A DNA stretch of 64,000 bases from Mycobacterium sp. M26 (lineage in GTDB: Bacteria; Actinomycetota; Actinomycetes; Mycobacteriales; Mycobacteriaceae). Positions within the stretch are counted from its first letter, which is position 1; each line of letters opens with the position of its first letter. Both the position numbers and the translations under genes were made by a program. Positions 7,837-15,152 of the stretch are shown piece after piece. A model generated the notes under the pieces. The model was not told the origin of the DNA. It saw nothing but the letters and a program-made list of their open reading frames with translations, and made no database searches. The stretch is from contig NZ_LN929908.1 in NCBI RefSeq assembly GCF_001494595.1, positions 2,765,716-2,829,715 of the forward strand. Direction: 5' to 3'.

Positions 7837-9573
7837 ATGCCGACCGCATCCGGAACCGAACCCGGCCAGCGCCGGCTCAACGGTCCCCAGACCACCGGGC
7901 GCACCTACCGCAACCTCAGTGACCCGACGCACCGGATGCGACACGACCGCAACATCGCGGTGCGGATGCGCGACGACGTCACGCTGCTGGCCGACGTGCA
8001 CCGACCCGATGACGACGGGCGCTTCCCCGCACTGATCGCCGCCTCCCCCTACCCCCGGCAGATTCAGGATCTCGGCGCCCCGATGGGCTTCATCGAGGCC
8101 GGCGCCACCGACTTCTGGGTACCGCGCGGCTACGCCCACGTGATCGCCAACGTGCGCGGCACCGGCGGCTCGGGTGGCGAGTTCGGGTTCTTCGACGCCC
8201 AGGAACGCCGCGATATGTACGACCTCGTCGAGTGGGTGGCGGCCCAGCCGTGGTGCGACGGCACCGTCGGGATGATCGGCATCAGCTACTTCGCCATGAC
8301 CCAGTTGGAGGCCGCGGTCGAACGCCCACCGCATCTTCGGGCGATCTTCCCGGTGGCGGTGACCGCCGACCTGTACGAAGCGGCCTCCCATCACGGTCTG
8401 TTCAGTTCGTCGTTCGTCTCCCCGTTTCTCGCGCTGACCGGCATCACCGCCGAGCGTGGTGACCGGTTCTGGCGCAGCCTCCCCTTTCAGGCAGCCCGCT
8501 CCGTCCTGAAAACCCCGGCAGTACACACCAAGTTCGCCACCCTCAACGGTGAGGCGGCACTGACGGTGGTCAAGGCACTGGCCCGCGCCCCGCACGATCC
8601 GCAGCCGTGGGATCAGTTGTGGCTCGACGCGGCGGTACGCCATCCGCTGCGCGATTCCTGGTGGGATGAGCGCGATCTCACCGCCCTGCTGCCCAACGTC
8701 GACATCCCCGTCTACCTCGGCTGCGACTGGCAGAACGTGCCGCTGCATCTGCCGTCGACCTTCACCGCCTGGCGGCACCTGACCCACAGTCCGTGTGTCC
8801 GGATCGGCATGCTCGACGAGTACGGGCTCACCTGGCCGTGGGAAAGCTTGCATGTCGAAGCGCTGGCCTGGTTCGACCACTGGCTCAAGGGCCGCGATAC
8901 CGGCATCCTCGACGGACCGCCGGTGCGCTACGTCGTGCCCGGTGAAGGTCAGTGGCACGAGTCCGAAACCTGGCCTCCACCAGCCCAACTCACCGAGTTC
9001 GCACTGCGGGCCGACGCCGGATTGGCCATCGAGGAGGGCACGCCGGGCAGCCGGGATCTCCTGGTGCTCGGCGCCGGCCTGAACCGGGCCAAGGCCAGCC
9101 CACTCGATCCCCCGTCACAGCTGACCTGGACCAGCGATCCCCTGACCGCACCGCTGGATGTGGTCGGCGAGATCGAACTGCGACTGGTGGCCGCGGCCAC
9201 GGCCAGCGACACCGCCTGGATCGTGACGCTGTCCGATGTGGCTGCCGACGGGTCGAACACACCGGTGACCGCTGGGTGGCTGCGGGCCAGTCTGCGGGAG
9301 GTCGACGAGGGGGCCAGCCGGCCGGGGGCGCCGGTACTGTCGTGCCGACACGCCACGGCGGTACCAATCGGCGAGGCCGTCGAATACCGAATCCCATTGG
9401 TGCCCAACGCTCGCCGGTTCGCCGCCGGACATCGCATCGCCGTCACAATCACCAGCGACGACCAGAACCCCGACACCCCGGCGATCATGAACTTCCGGCA
9501 CGCCAGCGTGGGCACCAGCAGTATCAACACCGTCGCGTCTGCGTCGCGGCTGGTGTTGCCGGTCGTGGGCTAG
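7837..9573 (+). CDS. CocE/NonD (S15-like) alpha/beta hydrolase
   Basis: A 578-residue serine hydrolase of the CocE/NonD family, which cleaves esters or acyl-amide bonds. The nucleophile is Ser150 in GMIGISYFAM (GxSYxA rather than the common GxSYxG). The oxyanion segment is NVRGTGGSGGEFG at about 105-117, and the C-terminal half has the jelly-roll domain of the S15 family. ATG 7837 is chosen because AACAGGA precedes it and the upstream extension overlaps the operators. The gene converges with a 43-aa ORF, sharing 4 bases at the stops. It is predicted to be controlled by the divergent TetR. No signal peptide is evident, so it is likely cytosolic. Confidence 0.9.
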   Translation: MPTASGTEPGQRRLNGPQTTGRTYRNLSDPTHRMRHDRNIAVRMRDDVTLLADVHRPDDDGRFPALIAASPYPRQIQDLGAPMGFIEAGATDFWVPRGYAHVIANVRGTGGSGGEFGFFDAQERRDMYDLVEWVAAQPWCDGTVGMIGISYFAMTQLEAAVERPPHLRAIFPVAVTADLYEAASHHGLFSSSFVSPFLALTGITAERGDRFWRSLPFQAARSVLKTPAVHTKFATLNGEAALTVVKALARAPHDPQPWDQLWLDAAVRHPLRDSWWDERDLTALLPNVDIPVYLGCDWQNVPLHLPSTFTAWRHLTHSPCVRIGMLDEYGLTWPWESLHVEALAWFDHWLKGRDTGILDGPPVRYVVPGEGQWHESETWPPPAQLTEFALRADAGLAIEEGTPGSRDLLVLGAGLNRAKASPLDPPSQLTWTSDPLTAPLDVVGEIELRLVAAATASDTAWIVTLSDVAADGSNTPVTAGWLRASLREVDEGASRPGAPVLSCRHATAVPIGEAVEYRIPLVPNARRFAAGHRIAVTITSDDQNPDTPAIMNFRHASVGTSSINTVASASRLVLPVVG

Positions 9574-9701
9574 AGCGCCCGCCACCACCCGGTGGGCTTG
9601 ATCGCGGCATCGCCCTGCCAGGGCAGCTGCACCACGCGGCGGGGTTCACGCACATCGCGGGCATGACGGGCCCGCCGACCGAACCAGATTCGTGAAAACA
9701 T
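9570..9701 (-). CDS. Small basic hypothetical protein (43 aa)
   Basis: Begins MFSRIWFGRRARHARDV and ends KPTGWWRAL. It is rich in Arg and Trp, with no recognisable domain. Support for a real gene is the strong ribosome-binding site GGAGG five bases before ATG 9701, and the fact that it fills the gap between the hydrolase and pdxT without a competing frame. The stop overlaps the convergent hydrolase stop by 4 bases. Function unknown; conservation should decide. Confidence 0.5.
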   Translation of the reverse strand: MFSRIWFGRRARHARDVREPRRVVQLPWQGDAAIKPTGWWRAL

Positions 9702-9827
9702 CACGACCTCCGTCCCTCGCCGCGAACCTCGGACCCGGCCAGTATGGCCGCCGTTCACGGCAGGACGTGACTGCCCACATTGACGTCGGGTAAACGTCCA
9801 TGGACAACTTGGTGGGCCGAATCGGCC

Positions 9828-10421
9828 TCAGAGGGCGCCTGCGACGATGTCAGCGAACAGCTTGTGCACCCGCCGGTCACCGGTCATCTCCGGGTGGAAA
9901 GCCGTGGCCAGCACCGCTCTCTGGCGGACGGCGACGATGTGCTCGTCGGCACGGGCCAGCACCTGCACGTCGGGCCCGACCCGTTCCACCCAGGGCGCCC
10001 GGATGAACACCGCGTGGGCCGGGCCGTCGAGGCCCTCGAAGTCGATATCGCCTTCGAAGGAATCCACCTGGCGACCAAAAGCATTGCGCCGCACGGTCAT
10101 ATCGATGCCACCCAGCGGAACGGCCTCCCGGCCCGGCGCTCCCGCATCGAGAATCTCACTGGCCAGCAGGATCATCCCGGCACACGAACCATAGGCCGGC
10201 ATCCCGCCCGCCAGGCGCTCACGCAACGGGTCGAGCAGGTCGAACGCCCGCAGCAGGTGACTCATCGTGGTGGATTCCCCACCGGGAATCACCAAACCGT
10301 CGACGGCGTCGAGTTCGGAACGCCGCCGCACCGTCGAGGCGTCCGCACCGGCCTCGCGCAGCGCAGCCAGATGCTCACGGGTGTCGCCCTGCAGGGCCAG
10401 CACACCGATGCGAAGGCTCAT
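9828..10421 (-). CDS. pdxT: Pyridoxal 5'-phosphate synthase glutaminase subunit PdxT
   Basis: PdxT hydrolyses glutamine and passes ammonia to PdxS for vitamin B6 synthesis. It is 197 residues with the class I glutaminase triad: Cys80 in AYGSCAGMI, and His176 and Glu178 in AFHPEMTGD. The glycine-rich PGGES lies at 47-51. ATG 10421 is chosen because the protein then starts MSLRIGVLALQGDTREH, the family N-terminus. It overlaps the tesB stop by 4 bases (ATGA), so it is coupled to tesB in the order pdxS-tesB-pdxT. Confidence 0.97.
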   Translation of the reverse strand: MSLRIGVLALQGDTREHLAALREAGADASTVRRRSELDAVDGLVIPGGESTTMSHLLRAFDLLDPLRERLAGGMPAYGSCAGMILLASEILDAGAPGREAVPLGGIDMTVRRNAFGRQVDSFEGDIDFEGLDGPAHAVFIRAPWVERVGPDVQVLARADEHIVAVRQRAVLATAFHPEMTGDRRVHKLFADIVAGAL

Positions 10422-11263
10422 TGACCGTCCCGGTAGCCCCGCTGGTAGCGGGTGAGCCCCTCCTGCATGACGGCGGCCACCATTTCCCCGTACTGGTTGA
10501 AGATCCGGCCGTGGGTCAGCGCGCGGCCGCCGCACGCCGAGGGCGAGGACTGGTCGTAGAGCAGCCACTCGTCGGCCCGGAAGGGGCGCATGAACCACAT
10601 CGCGTGGTCCAGCGACGCGACGTTGAGGTGCTTGCGCTCCTCGGCGTGGTGCACCTGCGCCGAACCCAGCAGCGTGAGATCGCTCATGTAGGCCAGGGCA
10701 CAGATGTGCAGCACGTGGTCATCGGGCAGCGGGTCCCGGTGCTTGAACCAGACCTGCTGCTGGGACACCTTGCCGGGGTGCGTCGTCACCTGATCACGCG
10801 GGACGATGCGCACATCCCACTCGGCGAACTGGGAGAACCCGGCGTCGTCGAACACGCCACCCTTGGCGGTGAAGCCGGGCAGGTCGTCGGGCGGCGGGGC
10901 CTCGGGCATGGCGTCCTGATGCTCGATGCCGCTCTGGTCGGTCTGGAACGACGCCGACATCGAGAAGATGGTCTGACCGTGCTGGACGGCGTTGACCCGG
11001 CGGGTGACGAACGAGCCGCCGTCACGCAGCCGCTCGACGATGTACACCGTGGGCTTGGTGGCATCGCCGGGACGCAGGAAGTAGCCGTGCAGCGAGTGCA
11101 CCTGGAAGGCCGGTTCGACGGTGCGCACCGCGGACACCAGCGACTGGCCGGCGACGTGACCGCCGAAAGTGCGCTGCAGGAAACCGGATTCGGGGCTGAA
11201 CACGCCACCGCGGTAGATGTTGACCTCGAGCTGCTCGAGATCGAGGATCTCTTCGATCGCCAC
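10418..11263 (-). CDS. tesB: Acyl-CoA thioesterase II (TesB)
   Basis: A 281-residue double-hotdog thioesterase that hydrolyses medium- to long-chain acyl-CoA. The family N-terminus (LEVNIYRGGVFSPESGFLQRTFGG) is visible, followed by HSLHGYFLRPGD and, in the second hotdog, the LTLLGSAQ, HAMWFMRPFRADEWLLYDQ and GRALTHGRIF segments. It is sandwiched between pdxS (5-bp gap) and pdxT (4-bp overlap), as in M. tuberculosis tesB2. Why a thioesterase shares the vitamin B6 operon is not explained by the sequence. Confidence 0.96.
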   Translation of the reverse strand: MAIEEILDLEQLEVNIYRGGVFSPESGFLQRTFGGHVAGQSLVSAVRTVEPAFQVHSLHGYFLRPGDATKPTVYIVERLRDGGSFVTRRVNAVQHGQTIFSMSASFQTDQSGIEHQDAMPEAPPPDDLPGFTAKGGVFDDAGFSQFAEWDVRIVPRDQVTTHPGKVSQQQVWFKHRDPLPDDHVLHICALAYMSDLTLLGSAQVHHAEERKHLNVASLDHAMWFMRPFRADEWLLYDQSSPSACGGRALTHGRIFNQYGEMVAAVMQEGLTRYQRGYRDGQ

Positions 11264-11268
11264 CCGGT

Positions 11269-12189
11269 CTACCAGCCGCGCTCGGCGAGCCGGTGCGGCT
11301 GGGCGATGTCCTCCACGTTGATGCCGACCATGGCCTCACCCAGGCCACGCGACACCTTCGCCAGAACGTCAGGGTCGTCGTAGAAGGTGGTGGCCTTGAC
11401 GATGGCGGCCGCACGCTCGGCCGGGTTTCCGGACTTGAAGATGCCGGAGCCGACGAACACGCCCTCGGCGCCGAGCTGCATCATCATCGCCGCGTCGGCG
11501 GGGGTCGCGATACCGCCCGCGGTGAACAGCGTCACCGGCAGCTTGCCGGCCCGGGCCACCTCGACCACCAGGTCGTAGGGCGCCTGCAGGTCCTTGGCCG
11601 CGACGTAGAGCTCGTCCTCCGAGAGCGACGTGAGACGGCGGATCTCGCCGGCGATGGTGCGCATGTGGGTGGTGGCGTTGGACACGTCACCGGTGCCGGC
11701 CTCGCCCTTGGAGCGGATCATCGCCGCGCCTTCGGTGATGCGGCGCAGCGCCTCACCGAGGTTGGTGGCACCGCACACGAACGGAACGGTGAACTTCCAC
11801 TTGTCGATGTGGTGGGCATAGTCGGCCGGCGTCAGCACCTCGGACTCGTCGATGTAATCGACCCCGAGGCTCTGCAGGATCTGCGCCTCCACGAAGTGCC
11901 CGATGCGGGCTTTGGCCATCACCGGGATGGTGACGGCCTCGATGATGCCCTCGATCATGTCCGGGTCGCTCATCCGCGACACCCCGCCCTGGGCGCGGAT
12001 GTCAGCGGGAACGCGCTCGAGTGCCATGACCGCGACGGCGCCGGCGCCCTCGGCGATACGCGCCTGTTCGGGGGTGACGACGTCCATGATGACGCCGCCC
12101 TTGAGCATCTCCGCCATACCGCGCTTGACCCGGGCCGTACCGGTCTGCGCGTGGCTGCCCGTGCCGTTACGTCCAGCTGCGGTATCCAC
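11269..12189 (-). CDS. pdxS: Pyridoxal 5'-phosphate synthase subunit PdxS
   Basis: PdxS condenses ribose 5-phosphate, glyceraldehyde 3-phosphate and ammonia to PLP in the DXP-independent route. It is 306 residues with the TIM-barrel signatures VKRGMAEMLKGGVIMDV, VMALERVPADIRAQGGV, VMAKARIGHFVEAQIL and FTAGGIATPADAAMMMQLG. GTG 12189 is chosen because it is preceded by AGAAGGGA at good spacing and matches the family length; the frame runs upstream to 12237. It is the first gene of the pdxS-tesB-pdxT operon. Confidence 0.97.
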   Translation of the reverse strand: MDTAAGRNGTGSHAQTGTARVKRGMAEMLKGGVIMDVVTPEQARIAEGAGAVAVMALERVPADIRAQGGVSRMSDPDMIEGIIEAVTIPVMAKARIGHFVEAQILQSLGVDYIDESEVLTPADYAHHIDKWKFTVPFVCGATNLGEALRRITEGAAMIRSKGEAGTGDVSNATTHMRTIAGEIRRLTSLSEDELYVAAKDLQAPYDLVVEVARAGKLPVTLFTAGGIATPADAAMMMQLGAEGVFVGSGIFKSGNPAERAAAIVKATTFYDDPDVLAKVSRGLGEAMVGINVEDIAQPHRLAERGW

Positions 12190-12217
12190 AGTCGATCCCT
12201 TCTTTTGATACGGATCC

Positions 12218-12223
12218 AGTGTA
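12218..12223 (-). promoter_or_regulatory. pdxS: Candidate -10 of the pdxS operon
   Basis: On the minus strand TACACT at 12223-12218 fits a SigA -10 hexamer, placing transcription start about 20 bases before the GTG. No good -35 was recognised. The remaining gap up to 12401 holds no supportable gene. Confidence 0.35.
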
Positions 12224-12401
12224 AGGGAGGCACCCAAACTGAATATCTCCGCGGTTAAGCGCTCCGTCGACCACGCTTCCGCCCGCTGGGGGCGGGTCGG
12301 CCGGACCCTTCGGAGGCAGATCGCCGATGGCGTGAATCTACCGCAACGGCCGAGGGTGACGCCCCGCCAGGGACGGCGCCCGCAGCCGGTACTGCACTGC
12401 G

Positions 12402-12830
12402 TTAGTCGGTGAACTGGATCCGTACCGACACCGGGGTCGTTTCCAGCGCCTTGACGACCCGGGAGCCGAGGCGGCCGAAGCCGCGGGCGCGGGCGACGAC
12501 GTCGTCATCAGGCCTGAACTCGGCCACTCCGGTGCGCCAGCGGTCACCCTGGCGGATACGAACAGCGGCGTTGGCCGTGATGTTGCTCCCCCACCCGGAC
12601 CGGCTGCCGTGCTGGCAGATCACCCAGGCACCGGCGCTGTCGAACTGGGCCGATACCGGGACCCGCCGCAGCTGGCCGGTCTTGCGGCCGACGGTCTCCA
12701 ATTCGGTGGCCAAGGTGGTGCGCACACCGACCTTGCTCAGCCCCTTGACCACCGGATTGAGCAGATAGCGGCCGATCAGCCGCTCTCTGCGGAACTTCCG
12801 CAGCGTCTTGTCGTCACCGGTGATCGCCAT
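12402..12830 (-). CDS. DDN-like deazaflavin (F420)-dependent nitroreductase family protein
   Basis: A 142-residue split-barrel protein resembling the mycobacterial F420-dependent DDN/DUF385 group, which reduce quinones or other electron acceptors with F420H2. The typical middle segment is present: LETVGRKTGQLRRVPV, then a Gly/Ser-rich GSRSGWGSNITANAAVRIRQGDRW. ATG 12830 is preferred over an upstream frame because the extension would cross the promoter. It is divergent from a TetR gene with an LmrA-type operator in between, so its expression is probably repressed by that TetR. Cofactor assignment is from family, not proven. Confidence 0.82.
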   Translation of the reverse strand: MAITGDDKTLRKFRRERLIGRYLLNPVVKGLSKVGVRTTLATELETVGRKTGQLRRVPVSAQFDSAGAWVICQHGSRSGWGSNITANAAVRIRQGDRWRTGVAEFRPDDDVVARARGFGRLGSRVVKALETTPVSVRIQFTD

Positions 12831-12844
12831 ATCGGCCACCGTAG

Positions 12845-12860
12845 TAGACCAATCGGTATA
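12845..12860. promoter_or_regulatory. LmrA/YxaF-type TetR operator candidate
   Basis: TAGACC-AATC-GGTATA is an inverted repeat with one mismatch (perfect would end GGTCTA). TAGACC/GGTCTA arms around 4 bases are what I recall for the LmrA/YxaF branch of TetR, to which the adjacent regulator appears to belong. It lies 15 bases from the DDN-like start and overlaps a TATACT -10 for the TetR gene. Confidence 0.7.
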
Positions 12861-12895
12861 CTTCAAGGGGTCCACTGCCGGGAAAGGTGCCGAAG

Positions 12896-13459
12896 ATGTC
12901 CGCACGAGATGTCCTAATCACCAGCGTTACGGGTTTGGTGCGCCGGCGCGGGGTGGCCGGAACCGGCCTCGCCGCCCTCTTGGAGGACAGCGGTGTTGCC
13001 CGCCGAACGCTGTATCTGAACTTTCCTGGTGGTAAGGCCGAGCTTGTCGCCGAAGCCACCCGGCGTGCCGGCCAGGACCTGGCCGCCGCGCTCCGCGCCA
13101 TCGACGGCGGTGACGCGGCGCAGGCTGTGCAGACGTTCATCGATGGCTGGAAGGCTCAGCTCCAGACCACGCACGTCCAGGCGGGCTGCCCGATCGTCGC
13201 CGCGATCCTCGGCCGGTCCGAGGCTCCGGCCGCCGCGCAGGCGGCCAGCGCGGCGATCCGAGAATGGCAGGACATCCTGGCCGATCGGCTGATCGACGGC
13301 GGCACGGACCCGGGTTCGGCGCGCTCGCTGGCGACGCTGATCGTCGCGGCGATCGAAGGCGCGGTGATTCTCGCGATCGCGACGGAGTCGACCGATCCGC
13401 TCGACGATGTCGGCCCTCACCTGCTCGAGGTCATCAGGCTGCATCTGCCGGGCGCCTGA
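12896..13459 (+). CDS. TetR family regulator, LmrA/YxaF-like
   Basis: A 187-residue repressor. The helix-turn-helix region reads VARRTLYLNFPGGKAELV, and the C-terminal part has the GCPIVAAILGR and LIVAAIEGAVILA segments seen in the LmrA/YxaF-type TetR branch. ATG 12896 is preferred over GTG 12887 because GAAAGG is spaced 8 bases from it. It likely controls the divergent DDN-like gene through the palindrome at 12845-12860. The downstream DUF35-thiolase pair runs toward it, so it is not in that operon. Confidence 0.88.
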   Translation: MSARDVLITSVTGLVRRRGVAGTGLAALLEDSGVARRTLYLNFPGGKAELVAEATRRAGQDLAAALRAIDGGDAAQAVQTFIDGWKAQLQTTHVQAGCPIVAAILGRSEAPAAAQAASAAIREWQDILADRLIDGGTDPGSARSLATLIVAAIEGAVILAIATESTDPLDDVGPHLLEVIRLHLPGA

Positions 13460-13478
13460 CGATGACGCGCGCGGCTCC

Positions 13479-13871
13479 TCAGTGGATCGGGTGGAACACC
13501 GGCAAGGCGCCGCCCTCGATCTCAAGGAAGCTCACCTCGACCGCCATGCCGACCCGCACCTCATCGGGATCGCAGTCGACGATGTTGGTCATCATCGACC
13601 AGCCTTCTTCGAGGTCGACCACCGCCAGAACGTAGGGCGCCTCGAAGTCCGGTGACGGCGGCCGCGTCACCACCGTGAAGGTGTAGACCGTCCCGACACC
13701 TGAACTCGCGGCATATTCCCAGTCGGTGCTCGTCGTGCCGGGGACACAGCGCTCCGGCGGAAAGAAGTAGCGCCCTGAGCTAGTGCACCGCGGCGCGACC
13801 AGGCGGTGCTCGGCAGCCGCAGCCCAGAACGGGGCGGACAGCTCGGACGGTTCGGTTGCAAGGCGACGCAT
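13479..13871 (-). CDS. DUF35 OB-fold protein, thiolase partner (ChsH2/lipid-transfer-associated type)
   Basis: A 130-residue DUF35 protein: a short N-terminal helix (SELSAPFWAAAAEHRLV), a zinc-ribbon region, then an OB fold (GTVYTFTVV, APYVLAVVDLEEG). DUF35 proteins bind thiolase-like or hydratase partners acting on CoA thioesters. The rubredoxin-like zinc ribbon normally has four Cys in two CxxC pairs; here only two single cysteines remain (RCTSSGRYFFPPERCVPG), so zinc binding is doubtful. It is 6 bp downstream of the thiolase gene on the same strand, so they should form one complex. Confidence 0.85.
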   Translation of the reverse strand: MRRLATEPSELSAPFWAAAAEHRLVAPRCTSSGRYFFPPERCVPGTTSTDWEYAASSGVGTVYTFTVVTRPPSPDFEAPYVLAVVDLEEGWSMMTNIVDCDPDEVRVGMAVEVSFLEIEGGALPVFHPIH

Positions 13872-13877
13872 GGCGAC

Positions 13878-15026
13878 CTAGACCCCCAAAACCGCGATCT
13901 CGTAGTGTCCGGCAGCCGAACCGGCGTTCGCAGCGATCGCCACCTCGACATTGGCAAGCTGGTTGACCGCAGTACCCCGAATCTGTCGGACGCACTCGAC
14001 TGCCTTGAGCGTCATCTGCTGGGTTCCGTTCCACGCATAGGACAGACACCCGCCGTCGGGATTGACCGGATGCGCACCATCGAGGGCGATGTTGCCGTCG
14101 GCCACGAAAGGTCCACCCTCACCCTCAGCACACAGACCGAGTGCCTCGACCTGGCGGATGATCTCGAAGGAGTTCGGGTCATAGAGGTTGAACACGTCGA
14201 TATCGGCGACGCCGACGCCGGCCATAGCGAGCGCCCGTGTCGCACTGTCAGCACCGAGGCGGCCGACTTCGCGGTATTGCGGCGGCGAAACATAGGGTGC
14301 GCCACTGAACTCCATCGCGCCCCCCAGCACGCGCACCGGGATATGCGGTAGATCGCGAGCGCGCTCGACAGTAGTGAGCACGACGGCGGCCCCACCCTCG
14401 CCGGCCAGGCATATCTCCAACCGGTGCAGCGGTGAGGCGATCATGGGCGAGGCCAGTATGTCCTCGACGGTGTACGGACCCTTTCCGTACATCACGGCTT
14501 CGGGGTTGACGTGGCCGTTGTTGCGGATCGTCGCCGCGGCCGTCGCCACCTGTTCGGCGGTGGTGCCGAACTCGTGCATGTGGGAGGTGGCAACAAGGGC
14601 GAACAACGGCACCACGTAAGCGCCCCAGACATCGGTGAATTCGATGGCCTGCAGGCTGCCGCCTACGGACCCGCCACGGAACATGCCGGCCATTCCACCG
14701 CCCACGACCGCGGTGTGGCACAGACCCGCGTCGATCGCCGCTGCCGCTTTCAGGATCCCGCGGCTGCCCGCGGCGTCGAGCATGCCGTCATTGATCCACC
14801 GCAACGGATGACCCAGCACCCTGGCCCAGGACGCCGGTTCCCCCGGATGCCCGCCGGGCCCCGGCCAATCCGCCGCGACACCGTCAATGTCGGCCGGCGT
14901 CAGCCCGGCGTCGGCGATCGCACCGAACACCGCTTCCTGCGCGAGTTCGAGACCCCCGCGATCGGGAAACATCCGACGCTGGTCGGTGGCGTAGACACCG
15001 ACGATTGCGACGTCACGCAGCGCCAT
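13878..15026 (-). CDS. Thiolase-family protein, Ltp2/lipid-transfer type
   Basis: A 382-residue member of the SCP-x/Ltp2-like thiolase branch. Steroid-degrading actinobacteria use such proteins, with a DUF35 partner, as retro-aldolases that release the last side-chain unit of a CoA ester. Visible landmarks are MALRDVAIVGVYATDQ, an AAIDAGLCHTAVVGGGMAG segment, the CLAGEGGAAVVLTT segment, and the C-terminal NPDGGCLSYAWNGTQQ. The two catalytic His/Cys motifs of true degradative thiolases (GHPxG, CxGGG) are absent, which favours the aldolase-type role over acyl transfer. It is upstream of its DUF35 partner by 6 bp. Substrate unknown. Confidence 0.82.
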   Translation of the reverse strand: MALRDVAIVGVYATDQRRMFPDRGGLELAQEAVFGAIADAGLTPADIDGVAADWPGPGGHPGEPASWARVLGHPLRWINDGMLDAAGSRGILKAAAAIDAGLCHTAVVGGGMAGMFRGGSVGGSLQAIEFTDVWGAYVVPLFALVATSHMHEFGTTAEQVATAAATIRNNGHVNPEAVMYGKGPYTVEDILASPMIASPLHRLEICLAGEGGAAVVLTTVERARDLPHIPVRVLGGAMEFSGAPYVSPPQYREVGRLGADSATRALAMAGVGVADIDVFNLYDPNSFEIIRQVEALGLCAEGEGGPFVADGNIALDGAHPVNPDGGCLSYAWNGTQQMTLKAVECVRQIRGTAVNQLANVEVAIAANAGSAAGHYEIAVLGV

Positions 15027-15079
15027 CGAACCTCCCGTCCCTAGGATCGCATGCTCGTTGAACTGTGTCAGCCATCACG

Positions 15080-15088
15080 CTACAGTAC
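15080..15088. promoter_or_regulatory. Divergent promoter region with CTACAGTAC
   Basis: The 126-bp gap between the thiolase (start 15026) and aldehyde dehydrogenase (start 15153) must carry both promoters. On the minus strand TACTGT (15087-15082) fits a -10 for the thiolase, about 55 bases upstream. The same ACAGT core recurs in other promoters of the window. Confidence 0.35.
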
Positions 15089-15152
15089 AAATCATTGCAC
15101 TATTTAAACGCTCATCCTCAACCAGCGGTCCACCAGCCAGGAAAGGCACCAC

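Noticed and set aside
10421..11383. 320-aa plus-strand frame over tesB
   Set aside because: It is antisense to tesB and pdxS with repetitive Gly/Val/His content; there is no reason to prefer it.
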